Source: Niabella ginsenosidivorans (GTDB lineage Bacteria > Bacteroidota > Bacteroidia > Chitinophagales > Chitinophagaceae). Taken from it: 64,000 nucleotides of DNA. A program made the position numbers and the translations under genes. This document shows, piece by piece, positions 41,831-52,218 of this stretch. How positions within the stretch are numbered: the stretch's first letter is position 1; each line of letters begins with the position of its first letter. Below the pieces are notes generated by a model, which did no database searches, was not told the DNA's origin, and saw only the letters and a list, made by a program, of their open reading frames with translations. The stretch lies in the NCBI RefSeq assembly GCF_001654455.1, contig NZ_CP015772.1:434001-498000 (forward strand). Reading direction: 5' to 3'.

Positions 41831-43414
41831 ATGCCCAGTAAATCGACAGACGCTTTGTTTCAATTGATAAAATCGCTGGAAAAATCTGAGAAACGTAATT
41901 TAAAGCTTTTTGCCGGCAGGAACTCAGGGGCGGAAACCTTAAAAAGCATGCAACTGTTCAATGCCCTGGACAAGCTTCCGGAGTATGATGAAAAGATGCT
42001 GCTGAAAAAAGTGCCTGCCGTAAGCAAGCAACAATTGTCTAATACCAAGGCATTGCTGTATAAGCAGATCCTGGGGAGCCTGCGGATCATCCGGGAGGAT
42101 ATGAATGTGGATATGCAGTTGCGTGAAATGATGGACAGCGCGCGCATTCTTTATAATAAAGGCTTATACCTGCAAACGTTGAAGATACTGGATAAAATGA
42201 AAGAGCTGGCAAGATGCTACCACCAGCTGACCTATTTACAGCAGGCGCTTTTTTTTGAAAAAAAGATAGAGGGCCTGTACATTACCCGCAGCATTCAGAA
42301 CCGGGCCGATGAACTGGCGCGGGAAGCGGACGCGGTTACAGAAACCGTCAATAATATCAATACGCTTTCAAACCTTGCATTACAGTTATACAGCTGGTAT
42401 ATACAGAACGGCCATGCAAGAAACGAGAACGATATTAAAACAGTGCGGCTTTTTTTTGAGAAAAGCCTCCCTAAGAATGCGGCGCAGCTTCAGGGTTTTT
42501 ACGAAAAGCAATACTATTACCAGAGTTATGCCTGGTATGCGTTTATAAAGCTGGATTTCCTGATGTTTTACAGGTATACCCAAAAATGGGTGGATACGTT
42601 TGAGACGAACCCGCAGATGATCGCACTTGAAACAACCATGTATATTAAAGGGGTGCATAACCTGATGAGCGCGCATTTTGACCTGATGAACCGGGATAAA
42701 CTGGCGGCTACCATTAAACAATTCAAGCACTTTGTGCAAACAAAGCTGGTGCAGGATAATAACAATAACCGTATTACCGGTTATGTGTACCTGTATACCG
42801 CGGTGATCAACCTGCACTTCCTGGAGGGGACGTTTAATAAAGGCTTAAAGATGGTTCCTTACCTGGAAGAAATGCTGGTAGAGCATGGGCTGTATCTGGA
42901 CCGGCATAAAGTAATGGTATTCTATTATAAAATAGCCTGCCTGTATTTTGGCAGTGGTGACAATAAAAAAGCGATTGATTATTTAAACCGGATCATTAAT
43001 CAAAAGGATGACCTGAGAACCGACCTGCAATGTTATTCAAGGCTGTTGCACTTAATAGCCCATTATGAATTAGGAAATTTTGATCTGCTGGAATACCTGA
43101 TCAAATCTGTTTACCGCTATATGGCCAAAATGGAGAACCTGAGCAAGGTAGAGGAGGAGATGTTCCGTTTTTTAAGGAACGCCTTTAAATTTAATGCAAA
43201 GACCATCCGGCCTGAATTTGAAAAACTGCTGACCAAGCTGAAGCGTTATCAACATAACCGCCTTGAAGCAAGAGCCTTTGCCTATCTGGATGTGATCAGC
43301 TGGCTGGAAAGTAAACTATACGGGATCAATGTGCAGGACGTGATCCGGAAGAAATACCTGCGGGCATCAAGGAGCACAAAAAGAGGCTGTATCAAAAGGC
43401 ATTTCAGAACGTAA
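41831..43414 (+). CDS. hypothetical all-helical (TPR-like) protein
   Basis: A 527-residue cytoplasmic-looking protein built of repeated helix pairs, such as ILYNKGLYLQTLKILDKMKELARCYHQL and ACLYFGSGDNKKAIDYLNRIINQ, which resemble degenerate TPRs. I do not know a function. ATG at 41831 is preceded by a clear AAAGGAGGA Shine-Dalgarno-like site, uncommon in this phylum. The last 11 or so residues (KRGCIKRHFRT) are encoded by the start of a MITE-like element, so the original stop codon has probably been displaced. Confidence 0.75.
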   Translation: MPSKSTDALFQLIKSLEKSEKRNLKLFAGRNSGAETLKSMQLFNALDKLPEYDEKMLLKKVPAVSKQQLSNTKALLYKQILGSLRIIREDMNVDMQLREMMDSARILYNKGLYLQTLKILDKMKELARCYHQLTYLQQALFFEKKIEGLYITRSIQNRADELAREADAVTETVNNINTLSNLALQLYSWYIQNGHARNENDIKTVRLFFEKSLPKNAAQLQGFYEKQYYYQSYAWYAFIKLDFLMFYRYTQKWVDTFETNPQMIALETTMYIKGVHNLMSAHFDLMNRDKLAATIKQFKHFVQTKLVQDNNNNRITGYVYLYTAVINLHFLEGTFNKGLKMVPYLEEMLVEHGLYLDRHKVMVFYYKIACLYFGSGDNKKAIDYLNRIINQKDDLRTDLQCYSRLLHLIAHYELGNFDLLEYLIKSVYRYMAKMENLSKVEEEMFRFLRNAFKFNAKTIRPEFEKLLTKLKRYQHNRLEARAFAYLDVISWLESKLYGINVQDVIRKKYLRASRSTKRGCIKRHFRT

Positions 43415-43513
43415 TGCCGTTCTGAACCAGGTTCAGAATCTATTGAGAATCATAGTTCATTTAGATGCTGAAATAAATTCAGCAAGACAATAGTGAACTT
43501 TTGATACAGCCCC
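43383..43513. mobile_element. MITE-like element with GAGGCTGTATCAAAAG terminal inverted repeats, copy B
   Basis: 131 bp bounded by GAGGCTGTATCAAAAG (43383-43398) and CTTTTGATACAGCCCC (43498-43513), 15 of 16 bases complementary. On the minus strand the interior reads GTCTTGCTGAATTTATTTCAGCATCT ... GATTCTGAACCTGGTTCAGAAC, related to the repeat at 62134. The left end overlaps the 3' end of the upstream gene. Confidence 0.8.
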
Positions 43514-43531
43514 ATCAGGGAGTACAAAAAA

Positions 43532-43559
43532 AAATCGCGTTTTACAACGCGATTTTTTC
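43532..43559. terminator. bidirectional terminator
   Basis: AAATCGCGTT (43532-43541) and AACGCGATTT (43546-43555) surround TTAC, with an A run before and a T run after. It serves the convergent genes ending at 43414 and 43577. Confidence 0.85.
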
Positions 43560-43576
43560 TTTTTAACAAAACCCGG

Positions 43577-43933
43577 TTACTTTGAATAATTCCTGAGGGT
43601 TTCGTTCGGATTAAATGTAAATCTGTTAAGCACTACTTTCTTTTTGTAAGGAACAATATAAGTGTTCTGCCCCTTCTGGTAAGAAATGGAAGTGTTCAAG
43701 TTAACATAATTATTATTTGAACTTTCGTTTGTTAATAATTTATCACCTCTGAACTGGTATTTGGAACGCAAAGAAAAAGAGTTTAACTGCCCGTTAAACC
43801 TGGAATCAGAAAAATAAGCGCTCTTTGATTTTTCTTTTCCGCGGTCAAAATTAACAGAGGGATCTTCGTTAGCATAAGAAACACCCCCTATAACCAGGAC
43901 AAAAATTGTGCTTAGTAAGAAGGTTTTCAACAT
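43577..43933 (-). CDS. small secreted hypothetical protein
   Basis: A 118-residue protein from the chosen start, which gives a clean signal peptide (MLKTFLLSTIFVLVIGGVSYA). The mature part is Asn/Ser/Tyr-rich with FDRGKEKSKSAYFSDSRF and FRGDKLLTNESSNNNYVNLN; no known domain. An in-frame ATG eleven codons upstream would bury the signal. TATTTTTG at 43964-43971 on the minus strand is a plausible -7 element. Confidence 0.6.
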   Translation of the reverse strand: MLKTFLLSTIFVLVIGGVSYANEDPSVNFDRGKEKSKSAYFSDSRFNGQLNSFSLRSKYQFRGDKLLTNESSNNNYVNLNTSISYQKGQNTYIVPYKKKVVLNRFTFNPNETLRNYSK

Positions 43934-44280
43934 TTTTAATGAATTTACTGATTTAAACTTAAACAAAAATACAACATAATATTAAGATTTGGAAATTTTA
44001 ATTTTTTTTTAACCCATACCCACTTATATTTAGTTTGCTAACACCTGTTCTGGTTTTTAATTGAAAATTATTCAATCAGGGTTATGAGGGCAGATATAAA
44101 ATGTAACTTATTGATAGTTAGTTTGTTGATGTGAATGCAACAAACGTCTGGTTTAGGGACTCTTATTATAAAGTTTTGCACACCGGAGGATAACTTGTTT
44201 GGGCGCCCAATAACAATATTTTACTATATTGGAACAAAATAAGGGTTTTGTGGTTTTGATAATGAAATAAAGGAGACGAT
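43934..44280. other. divergent intergenic region with TTGGGCGCCCAA palindrome
   Basis: This gap separates two divergently transcribed genes. It holds a perfect 12-bp palindrome TTGGGCGCCCAA (44199-44210) about 70 bases before the TPR start, followed by CCAATA ... TATTGG. The TPR start has a clear AAAGGAGACG site. No other structure was noted. Confidence 0.4.
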
Positions 44281-45705
44281 ATGAGAGAATATTCCCACCA
44301 AAGTGAAGAGCGCAAGGAAGAAATGGAAGAGTTACTGCAACGCTATGAAGACCTTAGAAATGGTAATTCCGTATCCTATCTTGAAGAAGAATCTTTTGAA
44401 CGTATTATAAATTATTTTGAATCGAAAGAAGCCTTTAAAAAAGCACTCCAGGCTACAGAAATAGCTATAGAACAATTTCCTTACTCAGCCGGGTTACTGG
44501 TAAAAAAAGCAGACCTTGTGCTGAACAACCGGGAGTATGATACAGCGCTGGAACTGCTGGATAAAGCAGCCATCTTTGACAGCAACGATATTGATATTTA
44601 TATTCTGAAAACGGAGGCGTTACTGGCCCTGGACCGGCAGGAGGAAGCCGTTGCGCTGCTGGGAGAAGCACTGAACCTTTTTGAAGGCGATGAAAAGATT
44701 GACCTGCTTTTTGAGCTGGCAGATGTTTATGACGACTATGAGGATTTTGAAAAGGTGTTTGACTGCCTGAAATGGATCCTGGAGCTGGAACCCAATAATG
44801 AAGAAGCGCTGTACAAGATCTGCTTCTGGACAGATTATACCGGCAGGAACGCGGAAAGTATTGAGCTGCACCAGAAGATCATTAATGAATATCCTTACAG
44901 TGAGCTGGCCTGGTTTAACCTGGGCGCGGCTTACCAGGGTATAAAACTGTATGAGAAAGCCATTGATGCTTATAAATATGCCGTAGCTATTGATGAAAAG
45001 TTTGACTATGCCTACCGTAATATTGGTGATGCATACATCCGGCTCAGAAAATATAAGGAGGCTATTGAAAGCCTGGAAAGGGTGCTGGAACTGGCCAAGC
45101 CGGAAGATGTTATTTACGAAGCCATTGGCTATTGTTATGAAAAGCTGAAAAACTATGCGCAGGCCCGGTTTTATTTCCGTAAGGCATCGCATCTTAATGA
45201 AGACAAAGGCGCGTTGCTGTATAAAATAGCATTGACCTATTACAAGGAAGATCAGTTTGAGCAATGTATCCGCCAACTGGAGGCCGCCTTAAGGATCAGG
45301 AATAATAACCCCGAGTATTTATTGCTGATGGGCCAAAGCAAACTGGCTTTGGGACTGGATAAGGACGCATTACAGTATTTCCTGAATGTGGTGCGTTTGC
45401 GCCCCAAACAGCTGATGGGCTGGGAATCGCTGCTGATCGGTCTTTACAAGGCCGGGCTTTTTGATGAAGGCTTGGAGCAGATCAGAAATGCCTGCCTGCA
45501 CCTAGGAACCGAAAAACCATTGTTTCATTATTATAAAGCGCTGTTTTATTTTGGCCTGAATCAGCCCAAACAGGCATTGGTTGAATTTGAGGAAGGACTA
45601 ATAAAGGGCCCCCGCTTTCTGAAAAGGGTTCTTGAAGTGGAACCCTCTCTTCTTCAGCGCCCTACAATAGGAGCGCTGATCCTGAAAAATAAGAAGCGCC
45701 GGTAA
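44281..45705 (+). CDS. TPR-repeat protein
   Basis: A 474-residue protein made largely of tetratricopeptide repeats; clear units are AWFNLGAAYQGIKLYEKAIDAYKYAVAI, AYRNIGDAYIRLRKYKEAIESLERVLEL and AIGYCYEKLKNYAQARFYFRKASHL (about residues 215-320). There is no signal peptide, and the N-terminus is acidic and charged. TPR proteins act as protein-interaction scaffolds; the partner is unknown. The start is supported by AAAGGAGACG eight bases upstream. Confidence 0.88.
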   Translation: MREYSHQSEERKEEMEELLQRYEDLRNGNSVSYLEEESFERIINYFESKEAFKKALQATEIAIEQFPYSAGLLVKKADLVLNNREYDTALELLDKAAIFDSNDIDIYILKTEALLALDRQEEAVALLGEALNLFEGDEKIDLLFELADVYDDYEDFEKVFDCLKWILELEPNNEEALYKICFWTDYTGRNAESIELHQKIINEYPYSELAWFNLGAAYQGIKLYEKAIDAYKYAVAIDEKFDYAYRNIGDAYIRLRKYKEAIESLERVLELAKPEDVIYEAIGYCYEKLKNYAQARFYFRKASHLNEDKGALLYKIALTYYKEDQFEQCIRQLEAALRIRNNNPEYLLLMGQSKLALGLDKDALQYFLNVVRLRPKQLMGWESLLIGLYKAGLFDEGLEQIRNACLHLGTEKPLFHYYKALFYFGLNQPKQALVEFEEGLIKGPRFLKRVLEVEPSLLQRPTIGALILKNKKRR

Positions 45706-45825
45706 CCGGCAGCATACTATATACTGATTTTGATATAAGACGGTTCCTGGCTATTGTTCATATACGGGGCAGCAACCCGTCTGAGAATAAAATTTTCCCA
45801 TTGTTCTGAATCCCGGATGCTCCAA

Positions 45826-48800
45826 TCATCCTTCTGCAGATTCCACGTTCCATAGCTTCAGAACTTCGGGTGATCTGAGCGAGAGCGGCTTTTCTTTTGA
45901 AGTATTTTTTAACGACGCCTGTTTTTTCAGTTTTTTCATATACCTCCGTTCCTGCTTCCTAATGCCTGGTAAACCAATGCTGGATTTGATACCGGAAAGA
46001 ATGGACTTGATGAGGAAATTGATGGGCGACTTATCCGTCAGCCGTTCAAAGAAGACCGGGGATCTTTTACCCCTGTTATTTTTGCGCAAAATAAGTGCAT
46101 TAGCCGCCCAGCTTACTACTTTATTCATAAAGGTTTGCGTTTTCTCCGGCAGCTTTTTCTTATCCAGTAAACGCAGCTTCAGGCCCCTGTAATACATTTG
46201 TAGCTGCCCTTTGGAATACCCGTTATTGCCAAGGGCCGTCATGGTAAGGCTGTCGAGATGCCCGCGCAGCACTTCTGCGCCCACCAGGGGTACCAGCACT
46301 TCATTCCATTTTTCAAGGTTCAGGGCGCCGGTACGCACCTGCATTAAAAAACGGCCGGCGGTATCCAGGTATGATTCACGAACGCGTAGTTGTGTGTTCA
46401 TGGCACCTATTACATTGGCACCGGCAACAATAAACAGGCTGTCCGCCGGACCCAGGTCATAGTTCTTTATATGATACATATGGGCATTCAGGTTATTTAC
46501 AGGGATGATGCCCAGTGTTTTGGTTTGGGGATTGATCTCCCTGTACTCAACATACATATTGGAAAGACCCAGGGAGTCAATATTTATTTTTATAGGAATG
46601 CCAAGGATCTGGCGGGTAGGCAGCAGTTTGTATTTGATGGCTGTGTCCGGCTGTGTTTTATCTTTAAAGGAGAGCAGGCGAATGGAATCTATATGTACTC
46701 CGCCGATCTTTAGAATGCTGTCGTTCCCGTAGATCTTTGTATCCCACGGTCCGCCGGTAATAGCGCCTGTAGCCACCTGCAGGTAATCTTCATTAAAGGC
46801 CTTTTTCCTGCTGTAGTCTTCAATGCTCTGGTTGGGCGAAAAGTTAAGAGAGTCTGCTTTAAAGAAACCGTTTTTGAAATTAAAATTGTACCAGTGCAAA
46901 TGGTTCTTAAATGTGGTAAAGCTTCCGGTAGCCCTGCGCACATCCAGCCTTGTACTGGCTTTTAGAATTTCGCCTATATTCTTTAAGGTTGCTGAGCCTA
47001 AATAAATATTGCGCACTTCCCCGGCATCCAGCTTAAGAACGGCATTCTTTTTCCCCAGGCTGTCAAAAACCAGTTTATCCATGGAAAGCACACTTAGTAA
47101 AGTGCTCCAGTCTACTTTTTCATCGCCATTCTTTTTAGCCTGCAGGCGCTCCAATAAAATATTTAATTTGTTATAGTCAGTTGCAAACCGGTTGCCATTA
47201 TCGTTGTTCAGGAACTCAAAATTGGTCAGGTATACCTTTACGGCATCTGCATCCAGTAGTTGCTTTTCTGTGGATTTCAGGTTACGGATATGCAGGTAGC
47301 TGTTTGCTGCCTGTCCATCCCATTTGATCGTGTTGGTTTGATTTTTTTTGTTCACGAACTGCAGCTCCAGGTGGGGGCGTTCCAGTAATGCCTCTCCTAA
47401 AAGGATCTCCGGCGCTTTCTTTTTGTTCTTTGCTCCGGCAGTGTCCTTTTTGCCAAAGTGAGCCAGTATATCCGGGTCAGAAAGAATGATCTTGTTTAGT
47501 TGCAGGTTGCCGTTTATGATGCGGCTGATATTGGGTATAACGGCAATTTGCGGAATATTGACAAGGATGGAATCTGTTTCCGTGATTTTTTGAAACTGCA
47601 GGTTTTTAAAAATACTGTTTTGCTGATCGTTTACCAGCATCTGATCTACAGCTAAGCGCATATCCGGGCCAGTCATTAAAAAATCCTTACCGGCAACGGC
47701 AAGGCCTTCCGCTATCAGACCTGCATTCTTCTTTTTGTAGATGCTTTTAGCATTAATGGAATTAAAAAATGCAGTAATGTTCCTGTTCTCCCGGTGAACG
47801 TTCAGTGAGGTATTATTGCCTTTAAGGTCTTTTAGCAGCAAGCCTGTGAGGGCCTTCTTTTTTTGTTTGTTTTCCTGTGCGGGCTGATCAATATTAACAG
47901 AAGCGCTTGCCCAGTGCAGGCCGGATAAAAGCATGTTCTGATTGGCGCTGTCCAGGATCACATCCCGGATACCGACCGTGCTGGCTACAGCATGAATACC
48001 ATCGCCTTTAAGAACAAGATCTGTTGCTTTGAGGCCGTTGGCATTGTCCATCTTAACATTGTTCAGTACTGCTGTCAACGGGCCTTTACTGAACCGTGCC
48101 CTAGTAAAATTGAGGGTTTTTACAGCGTTCTGTATATTTTTTACTTTTTTTGATGCAGTGAGCTCACCCGGTAAAACGGACAGGTTGGTATTGCTTAAAT
48201 GAAGAGCGGCGCCTTTACCGAATTTTAAATGGATATTCCCGTTCCGGATACCCAGCGCATCCAGGTTCATTACCTGCCCTATATCACTTAATGTTTGAAA
48301 AATACTTTTTTCCTTTTTGTTTTTTTTGGGCGCAACGGAATAGGTAATATCCGGGTTCATGAACGTGGCACTGCTGGCATTCAGTTTGTTCTGGTACAGG
48401 AGCGCTTCCCAGGAAAGCCCTTTCAGTTCAAACCTGGGCATCTGCAGGTCGTTGATCACTTTTCCTTTACGGAACTCCTGCAGCCGGAACTTTGTAAGGT
48501 AAATGGCATCATCCAGGAACTGTACACTGTCAAAAGACGTGGTATAACGCCCGTCCTGGAGCGATGTCTGGTAATTGTGCAGAGTCATCAGGAATTTTTC
48601 TACCCGAACGGGCTGCTCATAGTTTTGCCGTATCTGGAAGCCCTGCAGTTCAAAATCATTGTCTTTAGAAGTAAAGGAATTGATCTTTCCCTTGTTAATA
48701 GTGTTTACTTTTATAAAGGCGTTCTGCACTACCACATAGTTGAGCATAATGTCCCCGAAAAGCTGCTGCACAAGATCATCAACCTTCTGAATGCGCTTAT

Positions 48801-49845
48801 TGTGATGCCTTGCCGTTTTCTGGTCAGCATCCACATCCAGGAAAATCTTTGGATTCGCAGCAAATACGGAATCAGCCTTAATGACCTCGGAATAAAACAG
48901 CGTATCAAAGTTGATTTTGGTGAGGCGGAGACTGTCAAAATAGATCTTAAAGGCTGTTTTAGAACTGTCGCCTTTTACGCCACGGATCGTACAGCTGTCA
49001 AACTCAACACGCTTATCCTGCAGGGTGATCTTAAAGTTCTTGAAGCTGATCATGTGCCGGTTTCCCGGGAGGGTCAGGTTCTGATCGTGGGTCTGAATGG
49101 CTATATCTTCTGTAAACAGGATCTTTCCTTCCACCTTTTTGTGCCTGCCCGTGGTGGTACTGTCTACCTGCAGACCGTCCAGGCGGATGTGCACTTTATT
49201 CAGAACAAAAGGAGTTTCTTCCGGCCTTGTATTGTCAATTAATGAAAGCGAGCCGTTGTCCAAAAGAAAACGGTTTATCTTTAGTACATTGATCGCGTCA
49301 TTGATCGATTTTGCGATCCGCCCCATTTCCCTCGAAACCGTAAAATGATCATCGGCAGACGTGCCTGTGGTATCTTTTTTACGGGCTGTCCTCGTTCTTA
49401 CCTGCAGCCGGGTAAGGGTTACTGATGGTGAATAAAGGTGGATGGAATCTATAAGAATTTCCTTGTTGAACAGCAGGGGCAAAAACCCCTTTGCCTTAAT
49501 GGTGATCCGGTTAACGCTGACATTATATACAGAGTTGGCAGAGCTGTCGGCAGAATAAAAAACAGCCTTATTCAGTTCGATCCTGTTTTTGATCCAGTTG
49601 AACCTGAACTTTTCAATTTTCAGCTTTAATTTGCCTTTTGACTGCTGATCAACGATCTGTTCAATAGCGTCTTCCGCGTGGTCAATAAACCAGAAGTTAA
49701 AGGCTAGAATTACGGTAGCAAAAATACCCAGGGTGATCAACCCTATGCGGTAGTGCCTTCTTTTAACTCGTAAGTTCTTGAGCTTTAAATCTCGTAAACG
49801 GACCTTTGTCTTCAAACCTGGGTGCTTTATTCTTAAAAATAGCAA
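45826..49845 (-). CDS. AsmA-like/DUF748-type large envelope protein
   Basis: A 1339-residue protein with a basic cytoplasmic start, one membrane helix at about residues 36-56 (IGLITLGIFATVILAFNFWFI), and a very long periplasmic part of repeated beta segments such as LNKAVFYSADSSANSVYNVSVNRITIKAKGF and LNKIILSDPDILAHFG. This is the architecture of AsmA/TamB/YhdP-like bridge proteins thought to move lipids between membranes. The C-terminus is basic and contains a possible amphipathic end (LIKSILSGIKSSIGLPGIRKQERRYMKKLKKQ). Assignment to this superfamily is by architecture, not a firm motif. Confidence 0.65.
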   Translation of the reverse strand: MLFLRIKHPGLKTKVRLRDLKLKNLRVKRRHYRIGLITLGIFATVILAFNFWFIDHAEDAIEQIVDQQSKGKLKLKIEKFRFNWIKNRIELNKAVFYSADSSANSVYNVSVNRITIKAKGFLPLLFNKEILIDSIHLYSPSVTLTRLQVRTRTARKKDTTGTSADDHFTVSREMGRIAKSINDAINVLKINRFLLDNGSLSLIDNTRPEETPFVLNKVHIRLDGLQVDSTTTGRHKKVEGKILFTEDIAIQTHDQNLTLPGNRHMISFKNFKITLQDKRVEFDSCTIRGVKGDSSKTAFKIYFDSLRLTKINFDTLFYSEVIKADSVFAANPKIFLDVDADQKTARHHNKRIQKVDDLVQQLFGDIMLNYVVVQNAFIKVNTINKGKINSFTSKDNDFELQGFQIRQNYEQPVRVEKFLMTLHNYQTSLQDGRYTTSFDSVQFLDDAIYLTKFRLQEFRKGKVINDLQMPRFELKGLSWEALLYQNKLNASSATFMNPDITYSVAPKKNKKEKSIFQTLSDIGQVMNLDALGIRNGNIHLKFGKGAALHLSNTNLSVLPGELTASKKVKNIQNAVKTLNFTRARFSKGPLTAVLNNVKMDNANGLKATDLVLKGDGIHAVASTVGIRDVILDSANQNMLLSGLHWASASVNIDQPAQENKQKKKALTGLLLKDLKGNNTSLNVHRENRNITAFFNSINAKSIYKKKNAGLIAEGLAVAGKDFLMTGPDMRLAVDQMLVNDQQNSIFKNLQFQKITETDSILVNIPQIAVIPNISRIINGNLQLNKIILSDPDILAHFGKKDTAGAKNKKKAPEILLGEALLERPHLELQFVNKKNQTNTIKWDGQAANSYLHIRNLKSTEKQLLDADAVKVYLTNFEFLNNDNGNRFATDYNKLNILLERLQAKKNGDEKVDWSTLLSVLSMDKLVFDSLGKKNAVLKLDAGEVRNIYLGSATLKNIGEILKASTRLDVRRATGSFTTFKNHLHWYNFNFKNGFFKADSLNFSPNQSIEDYSRKKAFNEDYLQVATGAITGGPWDTKIYGNDSILKIGGVHIDSIRLLSFKDKTQPDTAIKYKLLPTRQILGIPIKINIDSLGLSNMYVEYREINPQTKTLGIIPVNNLNAHMYHIKNYDLGPADSLFIVAGANVIGAMNTQLRVRESYLDTAGRFLMQVRTGALNLEKWNEVLVPLVGAEVLRGHLDSLTMTALGNNGYSKGQLQMYYRGLKLRLLDKKKLPEKTQTFMNKVVSWAANALILRKNNRGKRSPVFFERLTDKSPINFLIKSILSGIKSSIGLPGIRKQERRYMKKLKKQASLKNTSKEKPLSLRSPEVLKLWNVESAEG

Positions 49846-49905
49846 AAAACCATGAATGCACCCGATAAAAGAAAAAAGACGGACTGTTATTTTCCGGTTC
49901 TGTTA

Positions 49906-52032
49906 CTAACGGATAGCGGCTCCGTCAGGCGCTTCATTATCTGCAGCCACAAACACCAGCCTGCCTTCCCGGTCTTCTGCCATAAGGATCATGCCGTTGC
50001 TTTCAATGCCCCTCATCTTGCGGGGGGCAAGGTTGGCAACCACCACCACCTTTTTGCCGGGTAATGTTTCCGGGCTGAAATGTGCTGCAATTCCTGAAAC
50101 AATGGTTCTTTTTTCAAAGCCCAGGTCAATCTCAAGCTTCAGCAGTTTATCTGCCTTTTGTACTTTTTCTGCTGTAAGGATGGTACCGGTGCGTAGATCG
50201 ATCTTTGAAAAATCATCAAAGGAGATCTGAGGTTTGAGATCTGAGACCTGAGAGGGCTGTCCGCTAACAACTGCCTGCTGATCACTGATTACTGATGACT
50301 GATCACTGACCACTGGTTGCTGCCCGCTACCAGCTCTTAGTTTCTCCAGTTGCGCTTCAATTTCAGCATCTTCAATTTTCCGGAACAGCAGCTCCGGTGC
50401 CCTGAGGCTGTAACCAACACTGAGCAGGTTCAGCTTACCCGCATTTTCCCAATCCAGCATCCGTTCTACCACCTTCATCATGTGCAATAGTTTCCTTGCC
50501 GTAGCCGGCAGGAAAGGATTGATCAGAATAGCAAGGTTTGCGGTCAGTTGTAAGCATAAATGTAAACAATTGTCAATCTTTTGCTGGCTGGCTTCCCGGT
50601 CTGGGTTGTCTGCCGTTAATTGTTTGGCAAGGATCCAGGGCTCTTTTTCCTGCATGTATTTATTTCCCTTACGGCTCAGGTCGATCACTTCAAACAAAGC
50701 ATCGCGGAAGCGGAAGTTATCCAGGGCCGCCTGCACCCTGGCCGGTGCCTGCTGGATGTCGGAAATAAAAGCTTTGTCTGCATCATCCAGCACTTCTCCA
50801 TGCAGGGGCGGAACCTTACCCCCACATAATTTGTGCATCAGTACAAACGTCCGGTTTACAAAGTTGCCAAAAACAGATACCAGCTCGTTATTGTTGCGAT
50901 CCTGGAAATCTTTCCAGGTAAAATCATTGTCCTTTGTTTCCGGCGCATTGCTGCAAAGCACATAGCGTAAAGTATCCTCGCAACCGGGAAAATCCTTTAC
51001 ATATTCATGCACCCAAACGGCCCAGTTACGGCTGGTGGATACTTTCTGGCCTTCAATATTTAAAAATTCATTAGCCGGCACATTGTCCGGCAATACAAAA
51101 CCCCCGTGCGCTTTCAGCATGGAGGGGAAAATAATGCAGTGGAATACAATATTGTCTTTTCCTATGAAATGGATCAGCCGGGTATCTTCCCTGCACCAGT
51201 AGTCGGCCCAGTTTTCAGTGAGCTCTTTGGTTGCTGAAATATAACCGATGGGGGCATCAAACCAAACATACAGCACTTTTCCTTCTGCATCCGGCAGCGG
51301 TACTTTAATGCCCCAGTTGCTGTCCCGGGTCATGGCGCGGGGCTGTAACCCGTTATCCAGCCAGCTTTTACATTGGCCGTATACATTGGCTTTCCATTCT
51401 TTATGGTCTTCCAGGATCCATTGTTTCAGCCATGCTTCATAATCCTGTAACGGAAAATACCAGTGTTTTGTCTTCTTTTTAACAGGAACGGCATCGCTCA
51501 GTGTGCTGCGCGGGTTGATGAGCTGTTCCGGAGATAAAGTGCTTCCGCATTTTTCACACTGGTCGCCATAAGCGTTTGGGTTGCCGCAAACAGGGCAGGT
51601 GCCGGTTATATAACGGTCTGCCAGGAACGTATTGGTCTTTTCATCATAAAACTGCTCGGTTTCCCTTTCCTCAAAGAGGCCTTTATCATAAAGCGCTTTA
51701 AAAAAAGCGGCTGCTGTTTCATGATGCACTTTATCGGAAGTGCGGGAATAGATATCAAAAGAAATGCCCATTTGCTGCATGCTTTCCTTGATCTGGGCAT
51801 GATATTTATTCACAATATCCTGCGGGCTGACGCCTTCCTTTAATGCGCGTATGGTAATGGGAACCCCATGCTCATCACTGCCACCTACAAATTTCACATC
51901 TTTTTTTTGCGCTCTTAAATACCGGGCATAAATATCAGCCGGTATATAACATCCGGCCAGGTGGCCGATATGAATAGGGCCATTGGCATAGGGCAAAGCG
52001 GCTGTTATTAATGTTCTTTTATAATCTTTCAT
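49906..52032 (-). CDS. metG: methionyl-tRNA synthetase with C-terminal tRNA-binding domain
   Basis: A 708-residue class I synthetase that charges tRNA-Met. HIGH is at residues 21-24 (PIHIGHLAG); the zinc knuckle is [18 protein letters not shown]; the KMSKS loop is changed to KVSTS ([13 protein letters not shown]), a variant known in some bacterial MetRS. The anticodon domain ends near residue 560, and a C-terminal EMAPII/Trbp111-like domain follows ([31 protein letters not shown]). The linker at about 565-604 is Gln/Ser/Val-rich and encoded by a tract that looks like an intergenic repeat. Confidence 0.97.
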   Translation of the reverse strand: MKDYKRTLITAALPYANGPIHIGHLAGCYIPADIYARYLRAQKKDVKFVGGSDEHGVPITIRALKEGVSPQDIVNKYHAQIKESMQQMGISFDIYSRTSDKVHHETAAAFFKALYDKGLFEERETEQFYDEKTNTFLADRYITGTCPVCGNPNAYGDQCEKCGSTLSPEQLINPRSTLSDAVPVKKKTKHWYFPLQDYEAWLKQWILEDHKEWKANVYGQCKSWLDNGLQPRAMTRDSNWGIKVPLPDAEGKVLYVWFDAPIGYISATKELTENWADYWCREDTRLIHFIGKDNIVFHCIIFPSMLKAHGGFVLPDNVPANEFLNIEGQKVSTSRNWAVWVHEYVKDFPGCEDTLRYVLCSNAPETKDNDFTWKDFQDRNNNELVSVFGNFVNRTFVLMHKLCGGKVPPLHGEVLDDADKAFISDIQQAPARVQAALDNFRFRDALFEVIDLSRKGNKYMQEKEPWILAKQLTADNPDREASQQKIDNCLHLCLQLTANLAILINPFLPATARKLLHMMKVVERMLDWENAGKLNLLSVGYSLRAPELLFRKIEDAEIEAQLEKLRAGSGQQPVVSDQSSVISDQQAVVSGQPSQVSDLKPQISFDDFSKIDLRTGTILTAEKVQKADKLLKLEIDLGFEKRTIVSGIAAHFSPETLPGKKVVVVANLAPRKMRGIESNGMILMAEDREGRLVFVAADNEAPDGAAIR
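50219..50340 (-). repeat. short-word repeat tract within the metG linker
   Basis: On the coding strand words such as CAGTGGTCAGTGATCAGTC, ATCAGTAATCAGTGATCAG and GTCTCAGATCTCAAACCTCA follow each other. They match the vocabulary of non-coding tracts in this window (for example 52100-52125 on the plus strand, TTATCAGTGGTCAGTATTTA). Read in frame they give [16 protein letters not shown]-type residues. Confidence 0.8.
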
Positions 52033-52218
52033 TAACTGTACTTGAATTAGTCTGCAAAAATAGCCATTGTCAGTGAGATGTGAGAGGGGAGATTTCAGTT
52101 ATCAGTGGTCAGTATTTAGATTTCAGACTATCTGCCTGCTGCACTTTTTAAAAGTAATCCGCGAAATTATCAATTCCTTGTCAGTTGTATAAAGGTGATC
52201 TGCTGATATGCCGCCTGC

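Noticed and set aside
48295-49242. 315-aa frame opposite the AsmA-like gene
   Set aside because: Shadow of the large gene, no start context or motif of its own.
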